Shown here piece by piece: positions 20,633-29,837 of a stretch of 64,000 nucleotides of DNA (position 1 is the first letter of the stretch; each line of letters opens with the position of its first letter). The DNA lies in assembly GCF_027557445.1 (NCBI RefSeq), contig NZ_CP106841.1, positions 310,001 through 374,000 of the forward strand, read 5' to 3'. This DNA comes from Paenalcaligenes faecalis (GTDB taxonomy: Bacteria; Pseudomonadota; Gammaproteobacteria; Burkholderiales; Burkholderiaceae_B). The position numbers were made by a program, and so were the translations under genes. The notes beneath the pieces are model-generated. The model made no database searches and had not been told where the DNA came from. It was given only the letters and a program-made list of their open reading frames with translations.

Positions 20633-21772
20633 ATGTCTAGATTAAAACAACGTATTGCGACCATTTATAATTTGGGTATTAAAGAATTTTATAGCTTAGG
20701 TCGAGATATCGCTTTAGTTATCTTGATTGTTTTTATGTTTAGTGGGGTGATTTACTCTAACTCCAAGGCGAAACCGGACTCGTTAAATAAAGCGGCCATT
20801 GCGGTGGTTGACGAGGATCAATCCATGTTGTCGTCACGGCTAATTGATGCACTGCACGAGCCGTATTTTTTGCCTCCGCGCATCATTAGCCGAGAGGAAA
20901 TTGATGCTGGGATGGATGCAGGATTAGATACCTTTGTTTTGAATATACCGCCTAATTTTGAGCGGGATGTGCAGGCCGGAAAAAACCCGGCTTTGCAGCT
21001 AAATGTAGATGCAACTCGTCAAAGTCAGGCTTTGGTCGGTTCGTCATATATTCAAAGTATCCTTGGGTCTGAGGTGTTGTTGTTTGTTAATCCGTCTAGT
21101 CAGGGCCAGTTAAACTCACCCCTTCAGCTCATCCAGCGAGTGTTGTTTAACCCCAACCTTTACTCCTCTTGGTTTGGTGGTATCACAGGCATGATTAATA
21201 ACATCACCTTGCTGTCTATTATCCTAACTGGCGCAGCCTTGATACGAGAAAGAGAGCACGGCACGATCGAACATTTACTTGTCATGCCTGTGACTCCCTT
21301 AGAAATTATGCTGTCAAAAGTGTGGTCTATGGGTATAGTAGTATTGTGCGCTGCACTATTTGCCCTGCACGTCATGATTAAAGGCGTGATAGGGGTGAAT
21401 GTCACTGGATCTACGTGGCTTTTTGCCTTAGGTACTATTGTGTATTTGTTTGCGACTACCTCTATAGGTATTTATATGGGGACTTTAGCGAGAACAATGC
21501 CACAGTTTGGCTTAATGGCAATTTTATTGTTATTACCTTTGCAGATACTTTCAGGGGCAATTACACCACGTGAAAGTATGCCAGAAGCAGTGCAATGGAT
21601 TATGTCGGGAACCCCGACTTTGCATTTTGTTTCCTACGCGCAGGCTGTTTTACTGCGTGGGGCAAATATAACCATGGTGTGGTCGCAGTTTTTAATGATG
21701 TTATTAATCGGTATTGTGTTCTTTTCTTTGGCACATCGTCGGTTACGCCAAACCATGGGCTCTATGGGTTAA
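20633..21772 (+). CDS. ABC-2 type permease (YhhJ-like)
   Basis: A 379-residue permease with one span near 26-43, a long periplasmic domain (about 45-190) and five further spans to the end. The conserved ABC-2 core contains LIREREHGTIEHLLVMPVTP near 203-222. It begins 9 bp after the RbbA-like gene with a GGGGG ribosome site. It supplies the second half of the membrane channel, pairing with the C-terminal permease of the preceding fusion protein. Confidence 0.92.
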   Translation: MSRLKQRIATIYNLGIKEFYSLGRDIALVILIVFMFSGVIYSNSKAKPDSLNKAAIAVVDEDQSMLSSRLIDALHEPYFLPPRIISREEIDAGMDAGLDTFVLNIPPNFERDVQAGKNPALQLNVDATRQSQALVGSSYIQSILGSEVLLFVNPSSQGQLNSPLQLIQRVLFNPNLYSSWFGGITGMINNITLLSIILTGAALIREREHGTIEHLLVMPVTPLEIMLSKVWSMGIVVLCAALFALHVMIKGVIGVNVTGSTWLFALGTIVYLFATTSIGIYMGTLARTMPQFGLMAILLLLPLQILSGAITPRESMPEAVQWIMSGTPTLHFVSYAQAVLLRGANITMVWSQFLMMLLIGIVFFSLAHRRLRQTMGSMG

Positions 21773-21799
21773 GCAAGTTGCAACTAAAGGAGCAATATT

Positions 21800-24523
21800 A
21801 TGTTTAGCGATTTGGGCCGACAGGCTATGGAATACATGCGTGATGCTCAGCAGCGCGCGGTATTATATTTAGATGTGATGCGCCAAAGTGGCGATCAGTA
21901 TGTAGAGCACGTCAGTCAGGGTAAACCACCTGTGCTGGTGTTCGAACACGAATTAATTGCAGATGGACGCGATTTACCGAATCCGGTGAACTACGCGCTG
22001 TTGCGTATTGTGCCTCCGGCTGACATGCCGACCAACCCTGATGCTCGTCCTTTTGTGGTGATTGATCCGCGTGCGGGTCATGGGCCAGGGGTGGCAGGCT
22101 CTAAAGTTCACTCCGAGATAGGTGTTGCGTTAGCCGCGGGCCATCCTTGCTACTTTGTAACGTTTGGGCCAAACCCCGAGCCAGATCAAAGCATTTATTG
22201 TGTGATGATGGCTGAAAAACACTTTCTGATGCTAATTGCTGAAAAGCATGATGCGACCAAAGTGGGTAAGCCCTTTGTGATTGGTAACTGCCAAGGTGGT
22301 TGGGCATTGATGATGCTCGCAAGTGTTGCGCCTAAATTAGTTGGGCCCATTATGCTTGCTGGGGCTCCTTTGTCTTACTGGTCTGGTAAGGCAGGTCAAA
22401 ACCCCATGCGCTATAGCGGTGGTATGTTGGGCGGCTCGTGGGCTAGCTCTTTTGCTAGTGATTTGGGTAATGGGATTTTTGATGGGGCTTATTTAGTTGA
22501 TAACTTTGAGCGCTTAGATCCTGCGAATACCTTTTGGAAAAAGCCCTATAACCTATATGCCAATATTGATACTGAGGTTGAGCGTTATTTAGGTTTTGAT
22601 CGTTGGTGGGCGGGTCATTTTATGATGACACGCAAAGAAATCGATTGGATAGTACAGAATTTATTTATCGGTAATCGTTTATCACGGGCTGAATTACCTG
22701 ATCCTCTTTCGGGAGGTAATATTAATTTACGTAATATTCGTAGTCCGATTTTGGTCTTTGCTTCGCAGGCAGATAATATTACGCCGCCATCGCAAGCCTT
22801 AAACTGGATTCCGGATATGTACGCCAGTGATGAGGATCTGCGCGCGCATGAACAAGTCATTGTGTATAGCTTGCACGAAACCACGGGCCATTTAGGGATC
22901 TTTGTGTCGTCTGGTGTGGCAAACCGAGAGCATGAAGCCTTAGTTGGTGCGTTGGATCTAGTCGAGCTCTTGCCTCCTGGTCTTTACGAGGCCCGTATTC
23001 AAGACCTGCATCCAGACACACCGCACCAAGAGTGGATTAAAGGCCGTCATGTGGTGACCTTTGAGCCACGCTCTATTCGTGATCTAGAAGCCTTAGATGA
23101 TGGGCGCGAAGAAGAAGCCTATTTCGAGGTCGTGAATCGTGTAGCGCAAATTAACCAACATGTGTACGACTTAACGCTATCACCTATAGTTCGTAGTCTT
23201 TCTAATCCGTGGGTTGCGCAGGCATCAAGATCATTAAGCTCTAGACGTTTTAGCCGCTATGCCTGGTCTAGCTTAAATCCTATCGCTTTGTCTTTCCAGC
23301 AGGCGGCGAGCTATGTGAAAAGAGACCGTCACCCTGTCGCCGAAGATAATGTGTTTTTGGTGGCTGAGCGTACCATGAGCGATACGATTAGTCGCAGCTT
23401 AGATACATGGCGTGATATTCGCGACCGCAGTATAGAGGCGATGTTTCACGGTATCTATGGTTCGCCATGGCTACGTAATGTCGTTGGTCTAGACGAGCCA
23501 AATAGGGATCGTCGAGGCATATTAAATAGTGACACGGCCTTACACGAAGAGTTGCACGAATTACGTTTGCAGTTAACTAAAGCCCAAGTGAACGAGGGTG
23601 GCCCCGCTCAGGCGTTTGCTCGTATCTTGATTTATATGGCTGGCGAGGAAACCTTCGTTGATGAGCGAGCATTTAATATGTTGGAGAGCTTAGCCAAAGA
23701 CCGTATTAAAGGGTATACGCTTCCTGATTTAGCCAGTATTAAGCAAGAGCTACGTGAACAGTGGCGCATTGTAAAAATGCATCCTAAGGCAGCGATTGCC
23801 GCATTACCTAAATTGGTGCCCAATGAGAAACAGCGCTCCCTAATTTGGGAAGCTGTGGCTGAAATTGCTCAACTCAAAGATGTATTGAATGTGGATGAGC
23901 AGACCCAAGCCCGCTTTGCTGAGATTGCTTGCGCCTTAGAGTTATGTAGTGCATGGGAGCCGCCAGCAGAGGTTGTTGCTAAATTAAATCAGCAAAAAGC
24001 TCAGGCAGAGGCCGATGCTTTAGCGCAGATTGAACATGATCTCAAAGCAAAAGTGGATGCTGAAAAAGCAGAGGTTTTTGCTGCTGCTAAAAAGGTAGCT
24101 GATGTTGAGATTGCCGCACAGGTTGAAAAAATAGCAGCAGCTGAGGCTGAGGCTAAAGCCCGATTAGCTCAGGCCACGGCTGATCTAGAGGACGCAAAAA
24201 AAGAGGCGGCTCAGGCCAAGGCGGAATTAGAAAATCAGGCGGCTTTAAAGGCAAAGCCTGACACACAGGCTAAATCCGTATCTGCAGTGCGTGCTTCGGT
24301 GGCCTTATCACCTACTAGCGTTGAGGTAAAAAAAGAGACACCCGTAGCGGCTAAAAAAGCGGCTAAAAAAGCAGCTAAAAAAGCAACTACTGCACGTAAG
24401 GCCTCAAAGACAACAGCCGTTAAGGCCGCGAAAAAAGCCATCACATCCACACAACAAGCCTCCTTGACGTTGGATGAGGATAGTTTAAAACCAGTAGCAG
24501 CATGGCCCAGTAGTAAAAAATAA
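21800..24523 (+). CDS. DUF3141 protein (PHA-synthase-like hydrolase) with Lys/Ala-rich tail
   Basis: A 907-residue protein. Residues about 1-700 match DUF3141, an alpha/beta-hydrolase family related to poly(3-hydroxyalkanoate) synthases. A lipase-like box with a cysteine nucleophile is visible at Cys164 in GNCQGGW. Residues about 735-815 form an Ala/Glu/Lys coiled coil, and about 845-885 is a basic AKKAAKKA-type tail resembling histone-H1-like or phasin PhaF tails. The tail is an add-on to the usual family length. No PHA genes are adjacent; it lies 27 bp after the export operon and may be its last cistron. Function is unproven. Confidence 0.8.
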   Translation: MFSDLGRQAMEYMRDAQQRAVLYLDVMRQSGDQYVEHVSQGKPPVLVFEHELIADGRDLPNPVNYALLRIVPPADMPTNPDARPFVVIDPRAGHGPGVAGSKVHSEIGVALAAGHPCYFVTFGPNPEPDQSIYCVMMAEKHFLMLIAEKHDATKVGKPFVIGNCQGGWALMMLASVAPKLVGPIMLAGAPLSYWSGKAGQNPMRYSGGMLGGSWASSFASDLGNGIFDGAYLVDNFERLDPANTFWKKPYNLYANIDTEVERYLGFDRWWAGHFMMTRKEIDWIVQNLFIGNRLSRAELPDPLSGGNINLRNIRSPILVFASQADNITPPSQALNWIPDMYASDEDLRAHEQVIVYSLHETTGHLGIFVSSGVANREHEALVGALDLVELLPPGLYEARIQDLHPDTPHQEWIKGRHVVTFEPRSIRDLEALDDGREEEAYFEVVNRVAQINQHVYDLTLSPIVRSLSNPWVAQASRSLSSRRFSRYAWSSLNPIALSFQQAASYVKRDRHPVAEDNVFLVAERTMSDTISRSLDTWRDIRDRSIEAMFHGIYGSPWLRNVVGLDEPNRDRRGILNSDTALHEELHELRLQLTKAQVNEGGPAQAFARILIYMAGEETFVDERAFNMLESLAKDRIKGYTLPDLASIKQELREQWRIVKMHPKAAIAALPKLVPNEKQRSLIWEAVAEIAQLKDVLNVDEQTQARFAEIACALELCSAWEPPAEVVAKLNQQKAQAEADALAQIEHDLKAKVDAEKAEVFAAAKKVADVEIAAQVEKIAAAEAEAKARLAQATADLEDAKKEAAQAKAELENQAALKAKPDTQAKSVSAVRASVALSPTSVEVKKETPVAAKKAAKKAAKKATTARKASKTTAVKAAKKAITSTQQASLTLDEDSLKPVAAWPSSKK

Positions 24524-24554
24524 AAGTAATCGATCGATTACTTTATAGACAGGT

Positions 24555-24591
24555 AAATGCCGGATCTTTTATTAGGTCCGGCATTTTTTTT
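24555..24591 (+). terminator. Rho-independent terminator between the DUF3141 gene and the TetR gene
   Basis: A 9-bp stem (AATGCCGGA / TCCGGCATT) with a 12-nt loop is followed by seven or more T residues on the plus strand; the opposite strand is less T-rich. Confidence 0.88.
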
Positions 24592-25252
24592 ATGAATTTG
24601 CGCGTAAGGCAATGCCATCTAAGATAGTTTGCACCATGGTTTGATAGGTTCGGCCCGGTTCTTGGCGGGATAATTCTTGCTCTAGACGACGCGTAGTGGG
24701 GAAATTTTGCTGATCTAAAGCGTGTAATTCGGCCATGGTATCGGCATCCGCAGGTTGTAAAAGGCCACCAGCCTCTGCGCTGGCCAGTCCTAATATGCTG
24801 GCGTACCAGCCAAATAACGTATCGACAATATCACGATCATTGAGCCCCGCATCTTCGAGTGCCTGATAGATACTTTCCGCATGAAAGTAGTCATTAGGGC
24901 CTGTCACCCAAAAACGCAGTAATAGCGGAAAGCTATGCGGATAGCGCAGAGCTAAATGACGGTATTGAGCCGCAAACTGCTCTAAGCGTTGACGCCATGA
25001 ATGACTACGATTCAATGGGTGTAGTTGGGCATTAATCGCATCAGCCATGGCTCGCTCAAGTCCTTCTTTGGACTTAAAGTGATATAGCACACTCATGGGA
25101 TCACACCCCGCTTTGATGGCGACTTGGCGCACACTAAAACGATCTGCACCCTTATTTTCCATAACCTCTAATGCTGCTGCCACCATGTCATCAGGGGCTA
25201 GACCGCGTGGGCCGGGACCAGGTTTAGCTGCCACGTTGTTCCTTTTTTTCAA
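24590..25252 (-). CDS. TetR-family transcriptional regulator
   Basis: A 220-residue regulator. The N-terminal helix-turn-helix is at about 20-65 (DMVAAALEVMENKGADRFSVRQVA, then DPMSVLYHFKSKEGLERAM), followed by a TetR C-terminal ligand domain with Trp-rich helices. It is divergent from an FAD-dependent oxidoreductase gene. The 99-bp gap holds two TACA-C-TGTA palindromes over a sigma70-like promoter, so it most likely represses that gene. The ligand is unknown; an amine or amino acid fits the neighbour. Confidence 0.9.
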   Translation of the reverse strand: MKKRNNVAAKPGPGPRGLAPDDMVAAALEVMENKGADRFSVRQVAIKAGCDPMSVLYHFKSKEGLERAMADAINAQLHPLNRSHSWRQRLEQFAAQYRHLALRYPHSFPLLLRFWVTGPNDYFHAESIYQALEDAGLNDRDIVDTLFGWYASILGLASAEAGGLLQPADADTMAELHALDQQNFPTTRRLEQELSRQEPGRTYQTMVQTILDGIALRANS

Positions 25253-25293
25253 AAATGATTATTTTTATCTTTAGACAAATTAACACAGTTACT

Positions 25294-25337
25294 TTGACAT
25301 TTCTACACTGTAGAGTTTACTATTTATACACTGTAGA
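25294..25337 (+). promoter_or_regulatory. Promoter with two TetR-type operators for the FAD oxidoreductase gene
   Basis: A -35 box TTGACA (25294-25299) and -10 TACTAT (25318-25323), 18 bp apart, are covered by two copies of a palindrome. Copy 1 is TCTACACTGTAGA at 25302-25314; copy 2 is TACACTGTAGA at 25327-25337. The spacer copy blocks RNA polymerase and the second sits at the start site. Divergent placement with the TetR gene makes it the natural binding protein. Confidence 0.7.
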
Positions 25338-25351
25338 AATTAGGAGCTGTT

Positions 25352-26758
25352 ATGCAAAAACCCCAGATACATGATCGTATTACCCATAGACCTTCGGCGT
25401 TTACTCCTTTGGCTGCCGACTGGAGCTGGGCAGATGATGCCCAGTTTGCTGTGAATGATCTGGCGGCACATTACTACGAGGCATCACTAGACCCTTGGCC
25501 TGGTTTCGAGGCGGTTCAAGACGAAGTATGTTGTGATGTGGCTGTGATTGGTGGTGGTTTGCTTGGTTTATCCACTGCATTACATTTGGCCGAGAATGGC
25601 GTAGATGTTGTGTTGATAGAGGCAGATCGAGTAGCAGGTGCGGCCTCTGGACGTAATGGGGGGCAGTTAACGCCTGGGCTGGCTCGTTGGGATGCGGGGA
25701 CGATGGTGGATCAGCTTGGTGAGGCCGAGGCCAGACGCTTATGGCGCTTTAGTGGAGCAGAAGCCATGAGCACCGTGCAGCGTATTTTGGCAGACTATGA
25801 GCTTGATGTTGGCTATAGACAAGGGCATTTAACCGCCGCTGTACACCCAGGGCATATGGCAGGGATGCTAACAGACGCTGACTTGCGCCGTCATTTAGGC
25901 GATGATTCGGTGGAATTAGTGGGCGCACACCAAATCCAAGAATTTATTGCTTCCGATGTTTACCATGGTGCCGCTTTTGATCATTTAGGTGGTCAGGTTC
26001 ACCCTTTGGCTTTATCTAGAGGTTTAGCCTACGCCCTACATAAAAATGGGGTCAAAATCCATGAGAAATCACGAGTTCAAGCCATTACAAAATGTGCTCA
26101 GGGCCATCAATTGATTTGTGATTCAGGCCGAGTATTAGCGCGTAAATCGGTTGTCTTGGCGGCTCATGTGCAAGCCCCCGATTTATTACCTGATCGTATG
26201 CCAACGGCAGTGCCTGGTTACACTTATGTGTCAGTGACTAAACCCATTGAGGGCGGGGTGCAAAGCCTTATCCCTAGTTTACTGGCAGTCTATGACTCTA
26301 GAATCCAGATTGATTATTTTCGGCCCGTTGCTGGAGAGCGCTTGTTGTATGGCGGACTAGGAACAGGAACACGCTGGAGCCCAGAGAAAACACGCGATTA
26401 TTTTATGGGTCGACTAACACATGTCTTCCATCAGCGTGATGACTTAGCTTTAGATTTTTGCTGGAGTGGTACGTTTGATCTGACGTTAAACGGAGCAACA
26501 GACAGTCGTTATTATGAGGATTTAGGGATTTATTCTGTGCATGGCTGGAGCGGACATGGTGTGGCACAGACAATACGTATCGGCAAGGCGATCAGTGATG
26601 ATTTTTTAGCAAAAAATGAGGACTACAGAATGCTAACGGCGATTGAGCATAAAGGCCTACCATTGGGTAAACAGGTGGCACCTTTAGTGATTCCATCGGT
26701 TTCTGGCTTGATGACCTTAAAAAGCTGGCTACGCCCTGCGGAAATGCAGTCTTTTTAA
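25352..26758 (+). CDS. FAD-dependent oxidoreductase of the DAO family (PuuB/OrdL-like)
   Basis: A 468-residue amine/amino-acid oxidase-type flavoprotein. The FAD-binding Rossmann motif is VIGGGLLGLSTALHLAENG near 65-83, followed by GAASGRNGGQL near 97-107. That second motif is typical of the group that includes gamma-glutamylputrescine oxidase. The C-terminal GWSGHGVAQT segment also fits. It probably oxidises a secondary or primary amine with O2, releasing aldehyde and H2O2; the exact substrate cannot be read. It is the only gene in the unit, under two operator copies. Confidence 0.87.
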   Translation: MQKPQIHDRITHRPSAFTPLAADWSWADDAQFAVNDLAAHYYEASLDPWPGFEAVQDEVCCDVAVIGGGLLGLSTALHLAENGVDVVLIEADRVAGAASGRNGGQLTPGLARWDAGTMVDQLGEAEARRLWRFSGAEAMSTVQRILADYELDVGYRQGHLTAAVHPGHMAGMLTDADLRRHLGDDSVELVGAHQIQEFIASDVYHGAAFDHLGGQVHPLALSRGLAYALHKNGVKIHEKSRVQAITKCAQGHQLICDSGRVLARKSVVLAAHVQAPDLLPDRMPTAVPGYTYVSVTKPIEGGVQSLIPSLLAVYDSRIQIDYFRPVAGERLLYGGLGTGTRWSPEKTRDYFMGRLTHVFHQRDDLALDFCWSGTFDLTLNGATDSRYYEDLGIYSVHGWSGHGVAQTIRIGKAISDDFLAKNEDYRMLTAIEHKGLPLGKQVAPLVIPSVSGLMTLKSWLRPAEMQSF

Positions 26759-26784
26759 CAGGGCGTAGCGACGTTTAGCTCTGA

Positions 26785-27837
26785 TTAGGGGCTAATAGAA
26801 CCCATTCCCGCTTGTTGAGTCCAAGACGCTAAAGGCAATGGTGGCTCTTGCTGATAAATCCGAGTCAAAATGGGCTGGAGTCGTTTCCAGTCTAAGGTCG
26901 CGGGCCACGTATAAGGCTGGACACTATCCCACTGGCCTTCAGGGTTTTGTTCAGCCACTACAAATCGGAAGTGCTGTAGTCCTATTGTGGCCCCTAAGCG
27001 TATATCCGTCATGATAAGTAAATCATCCTGCACATCAAAACGCACCCAATCACCCGTAAACCACCGTAATCGATCAATCTGTTCAGACGGCGGTACAGCC
27101 TGCAGTAGATAGTGATTATGGTCTAAGCAAATGGATTCGCTGGGCTGTTGATCCAATAGACTTACAATCATTTCACATTGCTTATTGTCGTCTCGGGTCA
27201 TGACTCGCCAAAGCAAGCTGTTAAAAGGTGTAGGTGTGCTGTAGACCTGAGCACTGGGCGCGCCACGCTGAGCAAGTTGCTCTAGTGCTTTTTCTTGAGC
27301 CCAGTGTTTAGCACCAAAAGTCCATCCTAAATACAGGGTACTTAGAATCAGCCCCCAATTTAATAACTTTTGAGTCCGTGGCCCTACTCCCATAAATAGG
27401 GCAGCAAAAGAGCCAATAATCAATGGAATGGTATAGAGGGGGTCAATAATAAAAATGCTAGACCACGAGGCGGGCGTAGGGGTTAGCGGCCACCATAACT
27501 GTGTACCAAAGCTAGTAAAGGAATCCAAAATAGGATGAGTCACTAAGGCTAACCAAATAGCGAGAAATAGCCATGTAATACCATACCGTTTATCCGGTTT
27601 CACGGCACGCCAGAGCGCGCAGAGAAACAGAGAAAAGGCCGTGAGTACAAATAAAGAATGGCTCATGCCCCGGTGATAAGTCATTGAGCTGATGGGGTCT
27701 GCATAGCGTATAAACACATCAAGATCGGGCAAGGTGGCTAAAACCGCACCAGCAATAACGGCTTTACGTCCGTGATGGCGGCCTAGCATTGCTCCGGTAA
27801 TACTGGCTCCCAGTACAGCTTGAGTTAACGAGTCCAT
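26785..27837 (-). CDS. YdjM-family membrane-bound metal-dependent hydrolase
   Basis: A 350-residue inner-membrane protein of the YdjM/LexA-binding hydrolase family (DUF457). It starts MDSLTQAVLGASITGAMLG and carries the metal-ligand blocks TLPDLDVFIR (about 36), YHRGMSHSLF (about 54-63) and THPILDSFT (about 101-109). About five spans lie between 60 and 190, followed by a C-terminal soluble domain. The reaction is unknown. It converges on the preceding oxidoreductase gene, where a 10-bp inverted repeat (26729-26738 / 26759-26768) straddles that gene's stop. Confidence 0.88.
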   Translation of the reverse strand: MDSLTQAVLGASITGAMLGRHHGRKAVIAGAVLATLPDLDVFIRYADPISSMTYHRGMSHSLFVLTAFSLFLCALWRAVKPDKRYGITWLFLAIWLALVTHPILDSFTSFGTQLWWPLTPTPASWSSIFIIDPLYTIPLIIGSFAALFMGVGPRTQKLLNWGLILSTLYLGWTFGAKHWAQEKALEQLAQRGAPSAQVYSTPTPFNSLLWRVMTRDDNKQCEMIVSLLDQQPSESICLDHNHYLLQAVPPSEQIDRLRWFTGDWVRFDVQDDLLIMTDIRLGATIGLQHFRFVVAEQNPEGQWDSVQPYTWPATLDWKRLQPILTRIYQQEPPLPLASWTQQAGMGSISP

Positions 27838-27907
27838 GATACAACCAATTAAAAACAGTAAAAAAGCAACGATATCATGCGTTAAGCATAGTCTTTTTTA
27901 GACAATC

Positions 27908-27921
27908 TTGCGTGAACGCAA
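27908..27921. promoter_or_regulatory. Small palindrome between ydjM-like and trhO
   Basis: TTGCGTGAACGCAA (6-bp arms, 2-bp centre) lies in the 186-bp divergent gap 27838-28023, where promoters for both genes must be. It is short enough to be chance; no LexA box was recognised. Confidence 0.25.
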
Positions 27922-28023
27922 ACCTTTGTGGCGTCAAAATGAGCATTTTTAATAGCGAGGCGTTAAGATAAAGGGTTTATTGTTTATTTTGCTTTTAATA
28001 GCAAACCACAGAAAAAGAGAACC

Positions 28024-29067
28024 ATGGCTAAATACTTAGTTGCCGCCCTCTACCATTTTGTAGAGTTGGACGATTACGAATCCTTACAACAACCTTTGAT
28101 TGATTTTTGCGAAAAACGCGACATCATTGGTACATTGCTTTTGGCGCGCGAAGGTATTAATGGCACGATTGCGGGCCCAGAGAAAGGTGTGCGCGAGGTA
28201 TTGGATTATTTACGTTCCGACCCACGTATGGCGTCTTTAGAGCATAAAGAGGCATGGGCTGATGTCATGCCGTTTTACCGTTTAAAAATCAAATTAAAAA
28301 AAGAAATTGTGACCTTAGGTGTCCCAGACTTAAAAACGGCAGAAATGGTAGGCCAATATGTACCACCCCAAGAATGGAATGCGTTGATTACCCAGCCTGA
28401 CGTGGTGCTGATTGATACTCGTAATGATTACGAGGTGGGAATCGGTACTTTTAAAAATGCGATTAATCCAAAAACAGATAGTTTCTCTCAGTTTCCTGAT
28501 TGGGTGGCTGAGCAAAAGAAACCGGGTGGCGTTTTACATGGTAAACCACGTGTAGCGATGTTTTGTACAGGTGGTATTCGCTGTGAAAAATCCACGGCTT
28601 TTATGCGCTCTCAGGGGTTTGATGATGTCTACCATTTACAAGGTGGAATTTTAAAGTACCTAGAGGAAATCCCAGAAAACCAAAGCACATGGGTAGGTGA
28701 GTGTTTTGTCTTTGATGAGCGTGTTTCGGTTGGACATGGTTTAAAGCGTGGGGATTACCATTTCTGTCGTGCTTGTCGTATGCCTGTTAGTGCTCACGAG
28801 CGCACACTGCCTCAGTTCGAGGAAGGCGTAAGCTGCCCGTATTGTCATGGCACTTTAGACGAAGCAAAAATCGATCGATTACGTGAGCGCCAAAAGCAGA
28901 TGGAGCTAGCTAAAGAGCGCGAGCAGCGTCACGTAGGTGCAACGATGGGTGTTCTCAGAGAGCAAAAACGCCAGCGTTTAGCCGAACTGGCAGAGCGTTC
29001 ACGTTTAGCCCAAGAGCAGGCAGAGGCTCAAAAAACAGATCAAAAGGATCAGCCTATGGCGTGTTGA
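28024..29067 (+). CDS. trhO: tRNA uridine(34) hydroxylase TrhO (YceA, rhodanese-fold)
   Basis: A 347-residue enzyme that hydroxylates U34 of certain tRNAs in an O2-dependent way. An N-terminal acylphosphatase-like domain (about 1-95) is followed by a rhodanese domain. The active-site cysteine is in VAMFCTGGIRCEKST at about residue 182. A C-terminal cysteine-rich zinc-type segment (CRACRMP and CPYCHG) follows near 240-275. The charged C-terminal tail beyond 290 is variable in the family. Confidence 0.93.
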   Translation: MAKYLVAALYHFVELDDYESLQQPLIDFCEKRDIIGTLLLAREGINGTIAGPEKGVREVLDYLRSDPRMASLEHKEAWADVMPFYRLKIKLKKEIVTLGVPDLKTAEMVGQYVPPQEWNALITQPDVVLIDTRNDYEVGIGTFKNAINPKTDSFSQFPDWVAEQKKPGGVLHGKPRVAMFCTGGIRCEKSTAFMRSQGFDDVYHLQGGILKYLEEIPENQSTWVGECFVFDERVSVGHGLKRGDYHFCRACRMPVSAHERTLPQFEEGVSCPYCHGTLDEAKIDRLRERQKQMELAKEREQRHVGATMGVLREQKRQRLAELAERSRLAQEQAEAQKTDQKDQPMAC

Positions 29068-29089
29068 TCTTTTGCGTTAACATGTCCAT

Positions 29090-29776
29090 ATGACTATTGA
29101 ACACTTACCTCTTCTTTATTCTTTTAGGCGTTGTCCTTATGCGATGAGAGCGCGGTTGGCGTTAATGGCGTCGGGCTTACGGGTGGAGTTACGTGAAATC
29201 GTACTACGCAATAAGCCCGCCCATATGCTGCAGATCTCTCCTAAAGGCACTGTGCCGGTATTATTACTACCTAATCATCAGGTCCTAGAGGAAAGCCTGG
29301 ATATTATGCTGTGGGCATTAAGGCAATCAGACCCGATGGGCTTGCTTCCCCACGATCAGGCGCAGTTGGATAGGGTGCTAGAGCTAATTAAGACAAATGA
29401 TGGGGCGTTTAAGCATGGCTTAGATCGTTATAAGTACCCCCCTCGGTATCCCGAGGAGCACGCTGCCTTTAGCCCAGAGCAGTTTGCTCTACATCACCGA
29501 GATGCCGCTGCTCAGGTACTAATAGAGCTAGACCAGCGTTTAAAAAAGCAGACCTATTTAGTAGCTAACCATCTGACGCTGGCTGATTTTGCTATCGCGC
29601 CATTTGTACGGCAATATGCGCACACGGATTTGACGTGGTTCCAAGCTCAGGACTGGCCGCATTTATTGCAGTGGTTCCAGCAATTTATTGCCTCAGATAT
29701 TTTTCATGCTGTTATGCATAAATACCCTGCTTGGCAAGAAGGGGACGAACGGGTGGTTTTTCCGCCTCTCCAGTGA
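29090..29776 (+). CDS. Glutathione S-transferase family protein
   Basis: A 228-residue protein with an N-terminal thioredoxin-fold domain containing RRCPYAMRARLAL (about 14-26), a Cys-Pro motif like the glutaredoxin-2/omega-type GSTs. KGTVPVLLL and LEESLDIM follow, giving the cis-Pro and glutathione-binding Glu-Ser. The all-helical C-terminal domain contains the N-capping LTLADFAIAPF. It lies 22 bp after trhO on the same strand. The substrate is unknown; deglutathionylation is likely for a Cys-type active site. Confidence 0.88.
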   Translation: MTIEHLPLLYSFRRCPYAMRARLALMASGLRVELREIVLRNKPAHMLQISPKGTVPVLLLPNHQVLEESLDIMLWALRQSDPMGLLPHDQAQLDRVLELIKTNDGAFKHGLDRYKYPPRYPEEHAAFSPEQFALHHRDAAAQVLIELDQRLKKQTYLVANHLTLADFAIAPFVRQYAHTDLTWFQAQDWPHLLQWFQQFIASDIFHAVMHKYPAWQEGDERVVFPPLQ

Positions 29777-29789
29777 ATCGATGTATAAA

Positions 29790-29826
29790 AAAAACCGGCT
29801 GATAATACTATCAGCCGGTTTTTTTA
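29790..29826. terminator. Bidirectional terminator between the GST gene and fabI
   Basis: A 14-bp perfect stem (AAAACCGGCTGATA / TATCAGCCGGTTTT) with a 4-nt loop, A-rich on the left and T-rich on the right, so it can end both convergent transcripts. Confidence 0.93.
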
Positions 29827-29837
29827 CGTGAGCTGCA

